Origin: Emticicia sp040253585
Lineage (GTDB): Bacteria > Bacteroidota > Bacteroidia > Cytophagales > Spirosomataceae
Assembly (NCBI RefSeq): GCF_040253585.1
Contig: NZ_JBELAU010000007.1
Span: 124,001-188,000, forward strand
Length of the DNA: 64,000 nucleotides
Reading direction: 5' to 3'
Part shown: positions 41,653 to 51,318 of the stretch, one piece after another
Layout of the letters: every line of letters starts with the position of its first letter
Position numbering within the stretch: position 1 is the first letter of the stretch
Notes under the pieces: model-generated
The model's database searches: none
Told to the model about the DNA's origin: nothing
What the model saw: the letters and a program-made list of their open reading frames with translations, nothing else
Position numbers and translations under genes: made by a program

Positions 41653-44289
41653 ATGAAAAAAACATTTACAATTTTTACCAGTATTTTAGTCACATTGCTA
41701 TCATTTCGAGCATCGGCTCAGCTTGATAGCGTTCAGAATCTCAACGAAGTTGTGGTTTCGGCTTCTCGTATCGAAGAAAGTATTTTTAAAGCCCCAGTTT
41801 CAGTTACGAAGGTTTCGGCCTTGCAATTACAAAATTCTCCAAGCGTAGAATTAATATCTTCTTTGGCTCGCTACAAAGGCATTGACGTAAGTCAGTCGAG
41901 TTTGTTTGTAACAAGTCTAAGTACGAGGGGTTTCAATAGCGGAAAAGCTGAAAGATTATTACAACTGGCTGATAATGTGGAATTTATGTCGCCAACTTCA
42001 TCGCTTTATGGTGGAAACTGGATGGGAACGCCCGAACTCGACATTGATAATATCGAAGTAATCTACGGAGCAAATTCAGCTCTGTATGGTTCGGGAGCAT
42101 TGAATGGTGTAATTTTAATGAACTCAAAAGACCCATTCAAGCATCAAGGTATTACGGTTTCGGTGCGTGGAGGTTCACGTCTTTTATTCGATACCCAATT
42201 GCGTTATGCACAAGTTTTTGCCAAGCGTTTTGCGTTTAAACTCAATGCCAATTTTATTTCGGCTGATGAATTTCTGGGCGAGTCTGATGCCGCTATCAAA
42301 GCCATGACCGAAGGCGGTTTAGCGGGTTCGGATGCTGCCAATAATGCCTACGGCTCGCCTTTCGGTTGGAACAAAATCAACTATTTTGGCGATATTGGCT
42401 CTACCATTACGAACCCAGATTTTACAAAATATAATGATGGAAAACCTTACCGAATTTATATGCCAGGGTTCAAAGAAAGTGAAATTTTGACCGTAAATGA
42501 TGGCCGTCAGTTTGGTTTTGGTGGAGATTTTAAAGCAGGAAATTTACGTTTGAATCCATCACTTCATTTCAAAATCAACGAACGCACGAGGGCTTCTTAC
42601 GAATACCGTAAATCAATCGGAAATGGTATTTTTCAAAGTACAAGCCGCTTTGCTTGGCGAGAAATGCAATATGATTTGCACAAATTCGAGATTAAAAACG
42701 ACCGTTGGTTTGTGCGTGCTTACTCAATGTTTGATTATGGCGGAAAAGCCTACGAAATTGGTGGCGTGGCCAATGCCCTCCAAAATATGAGATTAGCAGA
42801 CCCTGCTCTGGGAGCCTACCCAACGGTTGCCGCCAACTATTTTAGTGCTTGGAATCAGATTTTTGCGGCCGCTCGTGGCAATGGTTTTGCGGGCGGAAAT
42901 TTGGCAGGGGTTTATGTGCCAGAGTTGGTTAATTCAGTTGCTCCAGCGGTCTTTACTTTACCAGCAATTCAAGGTGGACAAAGCATTGAAAATGCTGCAA
43001 AATTGGCTTTTGATTTGACACAAAACCTGCAAATAAAGCAAGTGCAAGGTGCATCTGTACCGACAGTTTTTGAGCGTGTAACGCAACAAGTGGCCAATGG
43101 CGTAGGCGATTTAAAAGTAAACGGCTCGACTATCAAAGGAGCGGCATTTACAAATACTGCTCGTAATATAGATTTTTCGGCACAACGTGAGTTTCGTTTT
43201 AAAACTACCAATGTGGTTGTGGGTGGGGCATACCGCAAATACATTCTAAAGTCCGCAGGAACATTGCTTTCGGATGGCATTTATTCGCCATTAAATACCG
43301 AACAACGAAACGAAATAATCAACTGGGAATCAGGTATTTATGGACAAATTCAACAAAGACTTTTCGATGAAAAACTGACGCTGGCAGCAGCTACTCGACT
43401 CGATGCTTTTAAAAATTTTGATACAAAATTATCGCCAAGAATTTCGGCAGTTTATGCTTCTGGCCGACATAATTTTAGAGCTAATTATTCGACTGCATTC
43501 AGAGCCCCAGCCCAACTCGACCAATATATTTATTTAGATTACGGCAGTATTTTGCTCATCGGAAATACCGAAAATGGTTTTAAAGGTTTAAACTCAGCAG
43601 GGACTGCACCGTATGAAGTAAAAAAGCTCGCTCCCGAAAAAATGAATTCGTGGGAAGTGGGATACAAAGCCCTGCTCACCAAAGATTTACAAATTGATTT
43701 GAGTTATTATAGAAGTTTGTATAATGGTTTTATTGGAATCGTGCGTTTTCAAGGGCGTGAAGATGGACAAATGCCCGAAGGTGATTTTGTAAAGAAGACA
43801 GGCGACTGGGCTAAACCCGTAGGCGACCGCACACGTGGCAGATTTATTCAGACTTGGGCAAATTTTGATAAACCCGTAACCACACAAGGTGCGTTTGTGA
43901 GTTTAGATTATCGTTTGAACAAAAATGTGAGCCTTTACGGAAACTATACATGGTCAAAAATATCAGATATTAAAGGCTTAATTGCAGGCTTCAATACACC
44001 TAAACATAAGTTTAATTTAGGAGTTAATGGCTTGATAAAGAAAGATTTAACGTACTCAGTAAATTATCGTTGGACGGATACTTATACCTACTTCATGCCA
44101 TTTGATGAAGGCGAAATAAAAGCCTTCGGAACGCTTGATGCACAAGTAAATTACCACGTAAAAACTCTCAAAACAACCTTCAAATTGGGTGGAACTAACC
44201 TTACGAATGCTAATGCCATCACGGTTTACGGCTCAGCACCAATCACCCGAATGGTTTATGTGGGAGCGGTGCTTGATTTGAAGTATTGA
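41653..44289 (+). CDS. TonB-dependent outer-membrane receptor
   Basis: 878 residues. The signal peptide (1-22) ends FRASAQ. The N-terminal plug (about 30-160) has NEVVVSASRIEESIFKAPVS, STRGFNSG and IEVIYGANSALYGSGALNGV. A long barrel follows, ending VYVGAVLDLKY with terminal Tyr. It lacks the N-terminal carboxypeptidase-like domain of SusC and no SusD gene follows. It therefore resembles siderophore, vitamin or metal receptors rather than glycan receptors. Ligand unknown. Confidence 0.9.
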   Translation: MKKTFTIFTSILVTLLSFRASAQLDSVQNLNEVVVSASRIEESIFKAPVSVTKVSALQLQNSPSVELISSLARYKGIDVSQSSLFVTSLSTRGFNSGKAERLLQLADNVEFMSPTSSLYGGNWMGTPELDIDNIEVIYGANSALYGSGALNGVILMNSKDPFKHQGITVSVRGGSRLLFDTQLRYAQVFAKRFAFKLNANFISADEFLGESDAAIKAMTEGGLAGSDAANNAYGSPFGWNKINYFGDIGSTITNPDFTKYNDGKPYRIYMPGFKESEILTVNDGRQFGFGGDFKAGNLRLNPSLHFKINERTRASYEYRKSIGNGIFQSTSRFAWREMQYDLHKFEIKNDRWFVRAYSMFDYGGKAYEIGGVANALQNMRLADPALGAYPTVAANYFSAWNQIFAAARGNGFAGGNLAGVYVPELVNSVAPAVFTLPAIQGGQSIENAAKLAFDLTQNLQIKQVQGASVPTVFERVTQQVANGVGDLKVNGSTIKGAAFTNTARNIDFSAQREFRFKTTNVVVGGAYRKYILKSAGTLLSDGIYSPLNTEQRNEIINWESGIYGQIQQRLFDEKLTLAAATRLDAFKNFDTKLSPRISAVYASGRHNFRANYSTAFRAPAQLDQYIYLDYGSILLIGNTENGFKGLNSAGTAPYEVKKLAPEKMNSWEVGYKALLTKDLQIDLSYYRSLYNGFIGIVRFQGREDGQMPEGDFVKKTGDWAKPVGDRTRGRFIQTWANFDKPVTTQGAFVSLDYRLNKNVSLYGNYTWSKISDIKGLIAGFNTPKHKFNLGVNGLIKKDLTYSVNYRWTDTYTYFMPFDEGEIKAFGTLDAQVNYHVKTLKTTFKLGGTNLTNANAITVYGSAPITRMVYVGAVLDLKY

Positions 44290-44297
44290 TAGAGTCA

Positions 44298-44340
44298 TAA
44301 AAATTTGTGTTATATCTTTTCGATGTGGCACAAATTTTTA
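44298..44340 (+). terminator. probable terminator after the TonB receptor
   Basis: A 12-bp perfect stem TAAAAATTTGTG / CACAAATTTTTA (44298-44309 with 44329-44340) lies eight bases after the receptor stop codon. Confidence 0.7.
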
Positions 44341-44352
44341 TTGATATTTTGT

Positions 44353-44360
44353 TATTTTTG
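44353..44360 (+). promoter_or_regulatory. -7 box before the toxin-antitoxin pair
   Basis: TATTTTTG fits TAnnTTTG exactly and lies 18 bases before the antitoxin ATG. A clear -33 TTTG at the right spacing is not seen. Confidence 0.4.
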
Positions 44361-44378
44361 TAAAAAACATGCCGAAAT

Positions 44379-44579
44379 ATGAGTGCAATTATTTTAGAAA
44401 GCCAATCAGCAGAGGATTTGAAATTGCTTGTTACATTGGCGAATAAGTTGGGTGTAAAAAGCCAAAAAATATCTACTCAGCAATGGGAAGACCACCTTTT
44501 GGCAGCAAGAATTGACGTTGGAATGAAAACTGAGACAGTAAATAGAGAAGATATTTTGAAAGCTTTGGGTAAACTATGA
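44379..44579 (+). CDS. antitoxin of a RelE/ParE-type pair
   Basis: 66 residues. It starts MSAIILESQSAEDLKLLVTL, with a helical middle (LANKLGVKSQKIS) and a charged C-terminal stretch. It overlaps the toxin gene by four bases (ATGA), the usual arrangement with antitoxin first. It is expected to bind and neutralise the toxin and repress the operon. No known antitoxin DNA-binding motif is obvious, so the call depends on position and size. Confidence 0.72.
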   Translation: MSAIILESQSAEDLKLLVTLANKLGVKSQKISTQQWEDHLLAARIDVGMKTETVNREDILKALGKL

Positions 44580-44848
44580 AAGTTGGATTTAAGAACTCTT
44601 TCTTGAAAGCTTTGCAGAAACTCAAAGATGAAGATGTGAAAAATGCCATCTATGATGCCATTTTAGATGCAGAACAGTCTGAAAGTTTAACCAAAATTCG
44701 TAACATAAAGAAACTGAAAGGATATACTTCATATTTTCGTATTCGAGTAGGAAATCACAGAATAGGTATTAAATGGGAAGAAGATGAAAAGATGCTTTAT
44801 TTTGTAACATTTGACCATCGAAAAGATATTTATAAAAAATTTCCGTAG
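44576..44848 (+). CDS. RelE/ParE family toxin
   Basis: 90 residues. Typical RelE/ParE layout: an N-terminal Lys-rich helix (FLKALQKLKDEDVKNAIYDA), the core KKLKGYTSYFRIRVGNHRIG with conserved Arg residues, and the ending TFDHRKDIYKKFP. RelE-type members cleave mRNA at the ribosome; ParE-type members act on gyrase. Which applies cannot be decided here. It overlaps the antitoxin stop. Confidence 0.87.
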   Translation: MKVGFKNSFLKALQKLKDEDVKNAIYDAILDAEQSESLTKIRNIKKLKGYTSYFRIRVGNHRIGIKWEEDEKMLYFVTFDHRKDIYKKFP

Positions 44849-44857
44849 TTAAAAAAC

Positions 44858-45319
44858 TCAAAACTTCAACCCCATAATAGCATTCTCAAACGCAACCTCT
44901 TTACTAATTTTAGTATAAATTTTTTCGATAATAAAGCCTTTATTCAAGAAAAAAGGTCTTGCCGTAATGCTGGCGTCTGTCCAGATTTTAGTGAGGTTTA
45001 AGCGATTGGCTTCGGTTAAAATGTTTCCCAGTAAAGCACTGGCAATACCTTGCTTTTGGTGGTTTTTGTGAACGTACATAAAATCCAAATAGCCGTCGAC
45101 TGTTAAAGAAGCAAATCCCAATAAGTATTCATCGTTTTCAGCAATGATAAAATACTGTTTTTCAATTTGTTCTTGCCAAAAACCTTTATTTTCCGCACTT
45201 GATGCCCAAGTTACAATCTGTTGGGCATCATAATCTCTCACATTAACGCTTGTTATGGTTTCATAAAATAGTTGAGTAATTGCTTGATTATCAGCAACAG
45301 TAGCTTTTCTAATAGTCAT
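44858..45319 (-). CDS. GNAT family N-acetyltransferase
   Basis: 153 residues with GNAT motifs: MTIRKATVADNQAITQLFYE at the start and the acetyl-CoA loop YVHKNHQKQGIASALLGNIL (Gln/Arg-x2-Gly-x-Ala). It closes with ASITARPFFLNKGF and the IIEKIYTKI strand. Resembles the PhnO/YafP-like small-molecule or protein acetylases; the substrate is unknown. Cytoplasmic. It converges on the toxin gene with ten bases between the stops. Confidence 0.88.
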   Translation of the reverse strand: MTIRKATVADNQAITQLFYETITSVNVRDYDAQQIVTWASSAENKGFWQEQIEKQYFIIAENDEYLLGFASLTVDGYLDFMYVHKNHQKQGIASALLGNILTEANRLNLTKIWTDASITARPFFLNKGFIIEKIYTKISKEVAFENAIMGLKF

Positions 45320-45328
45320 TTATGTATT

Positions 45329-45781
45329 TTACTTTTCTATAGTTCCTTTGTAAAGCAATTTCTTAGTGGCATCCTCTATGCTATAAGTATCTTTTGCTTT
45401 GGTCAATACATATTTATCATTTTTCCACTTATCATCAGATTCTTTTTTTACGATAATCGTTTGTTCATCGTAAGGTACAAAAAGCTCTATTTCTTGGTCG
45501 CTGCTGTCAGTTTTAATGACCACAAAAGCCGATAATGATTGTTCGAGGTCTTTTGCTACGGGGTCTAATCGTACACCCGCTTCAAAAATTCGGATGCACT
45601 CATTCCGTAAAACCGACCACTGATACCCAGCCGATGCCTTGCAGCCGTGTTCGTCGGCATCATTTCCTACCATTGGTGAACTAACTTTTTCAACGGTTAA
45701 TGTGTCTTGCTTTTGATTGTTTGAAGGTGCACAGGCCATTAATAAATAGGTTAGAGTTAAAATCGAAAAGCGTTTTTTCAT
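45329..45781 (-). CDS. small lipoprotein with Cys-rich conserved motif
   Basis: 150 residues. Lipobox LLMAC (Cys17). A conserved-looking block DEHGCKASAGYQWSVLRNEC holds two cysteines likely to form a disulphide, followed by IRIFEAGVRLDP. The rest is a beta-rich domain (IELFVPYDEQTIIVKK). I do not know the function. It lies ten bases upstream of the acetyltransferase gene on the same strand and may share its promoter. Confidence 0.72.
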   Translation of the reverse strand: MKKRFSILTLTYLLMACAPSNNQKQDTLTVEKVSSPMVGNDADEHGCKASAGYQWSVLRNECIRIFEAGVRLDPVAKDLEQSLSAFVVIKTDSSDQEIELFVPYDEQTIIVKKESDDKWKNDKYVLTKAKDTYSIEDATKKLLYKGTIEK

Positions 45782-45866
45782 TCTTTAAAGTTTTTAGAAT
45801 AGATTTTTTGTAATGTTAAGAAGAATAAACTTTTAAAGATAATTTTAGGTCTTAAACTTCGATAAG

Positions 45867-46643
45867 CTACCTGATTTTTTCAAAATATTCCATCACTTTC
45901 ATTTCGGTTGATAGTTGTAATTTAATAGAATCAGCGTAAAGTTCGGCCCGCAAACTCCGATAAAGCTCAACGGCATTGGCTAAACTTTCCAAGAGTGATT
46001 CACGATTATATACAGGAATCGTATTTCGGAGTGCCTCAAAATCTTCGGCCAATAATTGCGTTTCCACTTTACGAACACCTCTTGGCAGATTTCCATTTTT
46101 GATGTGCAATAACGGCCCCAAAACAACCATTCGTACAAAACCCATAAAGTCAAAAGCTTCGGTGTATTCTCCTCGCCCAATTTTTAGGAGAGCATAATGT
46201 ACCCAAATCCAAAAACGGTCTTCGAGCCATTGATAGTCGGGATAAGGAAATTGGTAAGTTGTCTGCTCAATGATTTTCTGTAATTGTCCGTCGGTATCGA
46301 GTAAAACAACTGGGTTTTCGATGCGATGGGCAAACTCTTCGATGGTCAAAAACTTAATATCGACGTGGAGTAAAGGATTATCGTAAAGACAAATCAATAC
46401 TCGTGGTTCGCCTACGTGTTCGCCTGTAAAACCCGATAGAAAATTACCCAATTTCTGAGCATAAGTAATCATCAACGATTTATCGTGTGAGATTTTTTGC
46501 TTCGTTACCAGTACCAAATCAAGGTCTGAAAACTCATCCATTTCATTCGTAAGCCACGAACCCGCTACGGCTAAGCCAATTACTGATTCGTCTTTTTGGA
46601 GAATACTCACGCATTTTTGGGTAAATTCCTGCTGTATGGTCAT
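45867..46643 (-). CDS. nucleotidyltransferase domain protein
   Basis: 258 residues. The N-terminal nucleotidyltransferase fold shows AVAGSWLTNEMDEFSDLDLV, the Gly-Ser and Asp-x-Asp metal-binding pair of the pol-beta family, as in aminoglycoside adenylyltransferases. A helical C-terminal half (about 120-258) is typical of substrate binding in this group. Function is unknown; an antibiotic-modifying role is possible but not shown. Monocistronic. Confidence 0.75.
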   Translation of the reverse strand: MTIQQEFTQKCVSILQKDESVIGLAVAGSWLTNEMDEFSDLDLVLVTKQKISHDKSLMITYAQKLGNFLSGFTGEHVGEPRVLICLYDNPLLHVDIKFLTIEEFAHRIENPVVLLDTDGQLQKIIEQTTYQFPYPDYQWLEDRFWIWVHYALLKIGRGEYTEAFDFMGFVRMVVLGPLLHIKNGNLPRGVRKVETQLLAEDFEALRNTIPVYNRESLLESLANAVELYRSLRAELYADSIKLQLSTEMKVMEYFEKIR

Positions 46644-46744
46644 ATTATTTGTTAGATTTCATCACCAAAATTAAAGAAAATATCTCGTCGAAATCAATTT
46701 TAAACCTCAATTAATCGCTTTATCGACCGTATTAATCTCAAAAT

Positions 46745-46776
46745 TTTGTCCACCCCAATTATTACGTATATCTTTA
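46745..46776 (+). promoter_or_regulatory. promoter of the M28 peptidase gene
   Basis: TTTG (46745-46748) and TATCTTTA (46769-46776) are 20 bases apart, one base off the TAnnTTTG consensus. They lie about 30 bases before the start codon. Confidence 0.5.
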
Positions 46777-46807
46777 GCCTTCAACAAACTAAACACATCT
46801 ATATTGT

Positions 46808-48349
46808 ATGAAAAAACTCCTACCTATTGTTGCTCTCAGTATGTTTTCGTTGGGCGTTTCCAATGCTCAAGAAGAAAAAGTTGATTTAGAAACAACCAAG
46901 AAAATTCGTCAAGAAGGGCTTCAAAATTCAAAAGTAATGGATATTGCCTTTCATCTGACCGATGTAAACGGCCCACGTTTGCAAGGTTCACCAGGCTATA
47001 TGAAAGCTGCCAATTATGCTAAAGGAAAACTATCAGAATGGGGCTTAGAAGATGCCAAGCTCGAAGCATGGGGCGATTTTGGTAAAGGTTGGGAACTTAC
47101 AAAAAGCTATGTAGCCATGACCGCTCCGTATTACCGCCCTTTGATTGCCTACCCAAAAACTTGGACGGCCGGCACGAAAGGAAAATTAAAATCTGCCGAG
47201 ATTTTATTAATTGATGAAACCGATACGCTCGGCCTTGAAAATTATCGTGGAAAACTAAAAGACAAAGTGATTTTGCTTTATAAAAACGATAAAATTCAGC
47301 CTTCTTTCAAGCCAGATGCGAGCCGTTATACCGACGAAGAATTGGAGAAAATGGCTGCCGCAACACCAACAACTACTACTGCACCCGATACGGCTTTTCG
47401 CTCAATGATGCAGGCCATGCGTAGAACCAATATGCTTTCTACAAAAACTAAAGATATGGCTAAAAAAGAAGGTGCTTTGGCTCTTTTGAGCATGAGTGCC
47501 AGAGGAAAAGATGGTACTTTGTTCGTTTCGAGTGGAGGTTCATACAAAGCCACTGACCCCGAAGGTTTGCTTGATATTATGCTTGCTGCCGAAGATTACT
47601 TATCGCTTTGCCGATTGACAAAAGCGGGTATTCCAGTAAAATTAGAGTTAGATGTAAAAACAAAATTCTATACCGAAGATTTGAAAGGCTATAATGTTTT
47701 GGCCGAAATTAAAGGCACTGACCCAAAACTGAAAGAAGAAGTTGTAATGTTGGGTGCTCACCTCGATTCGTGGCAGAGTTCGACTGGTGCAACTGATAAT
47801 GCTGCGGGTTCAGCGGTGATGTTGGAGGCCGTTAGAATTTTGAAAACTTTGGGTGTTCAGCCACGTCGCACCATCAGAATTGCTCTTTGGAGTGGTGAAG
47901 AACAAGGGCTTTTTGGTTCAAGAAATTATGTAAAAAATCATTTAGCAGACCCGAAAGATGCCAAGAAAAGCAATGCTGAAGGCGAGAAAGTAGCTGCTTA
48001 TTTTAATGTTGATAACGGAACTGGTAAAATCAGAGGAATTTATTTGCAAGGAAACGAAGCGTGTCGCCCGATTTTTACAAAATGGTTTGAGCCTTTCAAT
48101 GATTTAGGAGCAAAAACAGTTACGATTAGAAATACTGGCGGAACTGACCACCTTTCATTTGTTGGTGTTGGTATCCCAGGTTTTCAGTTCATTCAAGATG
48201 AAATCGAGTATAACACTCGTACGCACCACACAAACATGGATTCGTATGACCATCTTCAACCAGAAGATTTAAAACAAGCAGCAACTATCGTGGCTTCGTT
48301 TGTCTATAACGCCGCCATGCGTGACGAAAAATTACCGAGAAAGAAATAG
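46808..48349 (+). CDS. M28 family aminopeptidase, exported
   Basis: 513 residues. Signal peptide (1-20) ends GVSNAQ. The catalytic zinc site is complete: GAHLDSW (His, Asp), GATDNAAGS (Asp), SGEEQGLFGS (catalytic Glu-Glu), FNVDNGTG (Asp) and THHTNMDSYDHL (His). A protease-associated-type insert lies in the N-terminal half (ETDTLGLENYRGKLKDKVIL). It removes N-terminal residues from peptides in the periplasm. Monocistronic, with its own promoter and terminator. Confidence 0.9.
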   Translation: MKKLLPIVALSMFSLGVSNAQEEKVDLETTKKIRQEGLQNSKVMDIAFHLTDVNGPRLQGSPGYMKAANYAKGKLSEWGLEDAKLEAWGDFGKGWELTKSYVAMTAPYYRPLIAYPKTWTAGTKGKLKSAEILLIDETDTLGLENYRGKLKDKVILLYKNDKIQPSFKPDASRYTDEELEKMAAATPTTTTAPDTAFRSMMQAMRRTNMLSTKTKDMAKKEGALALLSMSARGKDGTLFVSSGGSYKATDPEGLLDIMLAAEDYLSLCRLTKAGIPVKLELDVKTKFYTEDLKGYNVLAEIKGTDPKLKEEVVMLGAHLDSWQSSTGATDNAAGSAVMLEAVRILKTLGVQPRRTIRIALWSGEEQGLFGSRNYVKNHLADPKDAKKSNAEGEKVAAYFNVDNGTGKIRGIYLQGNEACRPIFTKWFEPFNDLGAKTVTIRNTGGTDHLSFVGVGIPGFQFIQDEIEYNTRTHHTNMDSYDHLQPEDLKQAATIVASFVYNAAMRDEKLPRKK

Positions 48350-48392
48350 AGCTTTACTTCTCTCAAACAAACTGCGAGAAGTTGTTGAATAC

Positions 48393-48432
48393 AAAAGCAG
48401 CCTTATATTTGAAGATAAGGCTGCTTTTTTTA
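48393..48432 (+). terminator. intrinsic terminator
   Basis: A 14-bp perfect stem AAAAGCAGCCTTAT / ATAAGGCTGCTTTT (48393-48406 with 48415-48428) is followed by more T bases. Confidence 0.9.
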
Positions 48433-48766
48433 ATATAACCTACACAAATAAATAATGTCATAAAGTTCGTTTTTTATTCTAACGTTTAAGTGGATTTTCA
48501 AGACTGAATTTACAATCATATAAAGAAAAATGTTGTAATATATAACATTTTTAACCTCGAAAGTTATATCAGTGGTTCATATGTTGGTCATGGGAATCCA
48601 TTGTATTTATTACTTTTTCAAGCTCCAGAAGCAATTTTGGGCTTGTTTGTTTAATCTTTTTTAATTTTAGATTATATTGCAATTCTTCACAAAACGCTCA
48701 GTATCACAAAACAAAGCTTACTGACCCTAATGTTGTTATAAATAAAGACTCAAAATCGCCTTAGTT
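48433..48766. other. 334-base gap without a clear gene
   Basis: The only structure seen is a 9-bp hairpin AAAAATGTT / AACATTTTT (48526-48534 with 48544-48552). Around 48560-48650 the plus strand can be read as SGSYVGHGNPLYLL, which might be a decayed coding remnant, but it is too short to support a call. The gap also holds the promoter for the serine hydrolase, which I could not pin down. Confidence 0.4.
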
Positions 48767-50002
48767 ATGTTAAAAAAAACGCTTACATTATTATTGGTAT
48801 TAAGCTTTGCATTGGGAAATGCTCAGAATAAAGCATCTTGTATTTCAGAAATAAACACCATTATTCAGACTTATATTGAGCAATCAAAAATTCCTGGGGC
48901 AGTCATTCAAATCAAGAAAGGGAATGAAATTATTCTCAAAAAAGCATATGGTTACGCCCAAATCAAAGATTTTGATGGTAAGCAATTGGCGTTTCCCGAA
49001 AAAACTTCAATCAATCATTTATACGATATCGCATCTTTAACAAAGGTTGTTGGCACAACTACGTCAATAATGCTTTTGGTTGATGCTGGCAAAATCAATG
49101 TTGAGGATAAAGTGGGAAAGTATATTCAAGGCTTCAATCAGCCCGATAAAAAAGACATTACAATTAGGCACTTATTAACTCATACATCGGGGCTCTACGA
49201 CTGGTATCCATTGTATTATCGCTGTAAAACCAAACAAGAAACTTTTAAATTTATCGAAGAATTACCACTTAAATTTCCGATTGGAGAAGGTCGCCATTAT
49301 AGTGATTTAGGATTTACTATTTTAGGTGAAATCATCGAAAAAATTTCAGGCAAACCATTGAATGTTTTTATGGAAGAAAATATTTTTCGACCATTATCAA
49401 TGAAAAATACTACTTATAAACCCAATGAAACGGGTAAGAAACTGAAAATTGCGGCTACATCACACGGTAATCCTTATGAAAAAAGAATGGTTGAAGATGC
49501 AAGTTTAGGTTTCAAAATAAAAGAAATTGACCCAAATTCATGGAATGGATGGCGTCAATATACACTAAAAGGCGAAGTGAATGATGGAAACACATGGTAT
49601 GCGAATGAAGGTGTTTCGGGAGCTGCGGGTATTTTTTCGACGATTGATGATATTCAGAAGTTAGTAGATGTATTAAGGAATAAGGGTAAAATTGGTTCAA
49701 AACAGTTTATTTCGGAGAAAACACTTGGGCTTTTTCTGACAAAAGATGGCTTTAAGAATGGACTTGGTTGGATGATGGATAATCAAAATGCTTTTATGAA
49801 AAATGCCAGCGAAGGTTCTTTTGGTCATACAGGTTTTACGGGTACAAGCATTTGTGTAGTACCTGACGACAATATTTCAATAGTTTTGCTCATTAATCGC
49901 CAAAATATTGGATTATCTCCAACAAAAGATTATTTCAATGTAAATCCTATAAGAGAGCAAGTTTTTAAGACTGTGATGAAGTATTATTCAACAACCAAAT
50001 AA
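48767..50002 (+). CDS. class C beta-lactamase-like serine hydrolase
   Basis: 411 residues with signal peptide (1-19, ending ALGNAQ). Class C/DD-peptidase motifs: the nucleophile motif SLTK (Ser90-x-x-Lys93), YSD as the Tyr-x-Asn equivalent, and GHTGFTG as the third motif (His-Thr-Gly in place of Lys-Thr-Gly). Such proteins act as esterases, DD-carboxypeptidases or D-amino-acid peptidases more often than as true beta-lactamases. Exported. It converges on the anti-sigma gene. Confidence 0.88.
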   Translation: MLKKTLTLLLVLSFALGNAQNKASCISEINTIIQTYIEQSKIPGAVIQIKKGNEIILKKAYGYAQIKDFDGKQLAFPEKTSINHLYDIASLTKVVGTTTSIMLLVDAGKINVEDKVGKYIQGFNQPDKKDITIRHLLTHTSGLYDWYPLYYRCKTKQETFKFIEELPLKFPIGEGRHYSDLGFTILGEIIEKISGKPLNVFMEENIFRPLSMKNTTYKPNETGKKLKIAATSHGNPYEKRMVEDASLGFKIKEIDPNSWNGWRQYTLKGEVNDGNTWYANEGVSGAAGIFSTIDDIQKLVDVLRNKGKIGSKQFISEKTLGLFLTKDGFKNGLGWMMDNQNAFMKNASEGSFGHTGFTGTSICVVPDDNISIVLLINRQNIGLSPTKDYFNVNPIREQVFKTVMKYYSTTK

Positions 50003-50031
50003 GTATAAGGGTTGAAAAGCGTTTAGAAAAG

Positions 50032-51318
50032 CTATCTAAGCTTCAACTCTCTTTTTACCTCTTTTTTTACTTTTTTGCCTTTTCGTTTGGCGGGAAGCCA
50101 TTTTGGCCCTTTTTTTATGGCTTCAACCACTTTTTGAGTATTTTCTTTGTCGAGTTCATTGTCAATTTGCACGTTTGATGGTGTACCATCTGGCTCGACA
50201 GTGAGACGTAGGCGGATTGGGTCTTCAAATTGTAGAGTCGATACCGAACCTGTACTTTTGAGTGAGTTTCGCAGATAAGTATCGTAGTTGCTCCAGCCAC
50301 CTATTGGAATAGGGTCTTGCGTTGGCGGTTCGTTGATTAGAATGGTTTTTTGTTCAGCTTTTTTTGCCTTTGATTGATTATCCGCTACAATCACTTCGGC
50401 CAATGCACTGCTATTTTCTGAAAGATTAATTTTTCCTAAATCTTGATTTTTTACCACAACTTCTTGCGAATTATAACCAATGGCATTGATTTCTAAGGTT
50501 TCACCAATATTTACATCATTGATTCTGAAAACTCCGTTTATATCAGCTTGTACACCTTTATTGCTATGTTTGAGGCTAATAATTGCCCCAGCAATCGGCT
50601 GATTTTCAGTGTCGAGAATCTGTCCTGAAAAAGTTGAAGTTCTTTCTCTACTTGCCAAAACTACTGGTGTTTTTGCTGCTTTTGGTTCGGCAACTTCTTT
50701 TTCTGTATTTATTGGTGCAGCAGGTTTCAAGACCTCATCGGCTTTGCTTTCTACATTGCTTTGCCCTACTAATTCTTGCGATTCTTGATCAGGAATTGGA
50801 CCAAATTTTTCTTGCTCATTACTATTTTCTGGGCTTGCCGAAAAGGTTTCTTTAGCTTTGGTAGCCCTTGACTGATTGATGGCAATTACTTCTTTTTGTT
50901 CTTCTTGTTGTGGTGTTTTGGCTGTTGTTTTTGAAAGCGTTTCTTGTGGTTTGTTTATAGCAAGTGTTTGATTATCAGTTTTGTAGAAAATATAATATAG
51001 TCCAACTCCAAGCACCAAAGCGATTGAAGCCGCCACTGAGGCACGCTGCCAAAGTGGAATAATGTTGGTCTGCTTTTGCTTCGTTTTTACTCTTGAATCA
51101 AGGCGTTTTTTCAAGTCGTTCATCGCAGCTGAAGTATCAATTTTTTCAGCCGATAATTTTTCTAAACCTTCGGCAGCATCGGCCGCAAACGCATCATTGA
51201 GTAGCTGTTTTTCTACTTGTTGCATTTGTTTGGCCGAAGCTTCGCCCGAGAGATATTTTTTTATCTCTTCTGCCGTTAGTTTAGTATTTTTTTTGCCTTT
51301 ATTCATGCTTTTTTTCAA
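50032..51318 (-). CDS. anti-sigma-like membrane protein with carboxypeptidase-regulatory and TonB C-terminal domains
   Basis: 428 residues (start at 51318, or 51306 with MNKGKK). A cytoplasmic N-terminus (1-88; LTAEEIKKYLSGEASAKQMQ) resembles anti-sigma domains. One membrane helix spans about 93-112. A long periplasmic linker follows, then a CarboxypepD_reg-like domain (about 232-305; FSGQILDTENQPIAGAIISL) and a TonB-type C-terminal domain (about 340-428; PIRLRLTVEPDGTPSNVQI). It overlaps the sigma factor gene end by 8-20 bases. It may sense an outer-membrane partner through the TonB-like domain. Confidence 0.78.
   Translation of the reverse strand: MKKSMNKGKKNTKLTAEEIKKYLSGEASAKQMQQVEKQLLNDAFAADAAEGLEKLSAEKIDTSAAMNDLKKRLDSRVKTKQKQTNIIPLWQRASVAASIALVLGVGLYYIFYKTDNQTLAINKPQETLSKTTAKTPQQEEQKEVIAINQSRATKAKETFSASPENSNEQEKFGPIPDQESQELVGQSNVESKADEVLKPAAPINTEKEVAEPKAAKTPVVLASRERTSTFSGQILDTENQPIAGAIISLKHSNKGVQADINGVFRINDVNIGETLEINAIGYNSQEVVVKNQDLGKINLSENSSALAEVIVADNQSKAKKAEQKTILINEPPTQDPIPIGGWSNYDTYLRNSLKSTGSVSTLQFEDPIRLRLTVEPDGTPSNVQIDNELDKENTQKVVEAIKKGPKWLPAKRKGKKVKKEVKRELKLR

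Noticed and set aside
44379..44848. Reading the small gene pair as an IS or phage remnant
   Set aside because: Size, four-base overlap and the RelE/ParE core fit a toxin-antitoxin operon, and no transposase or phage gene is near.
48560..48650. Possible dioxygenase-like remnant reading SGSYVGHGNP
   Set aside because: Too short, no flanking protein-like sequence in any frame; kept only as a note in the gap entry.
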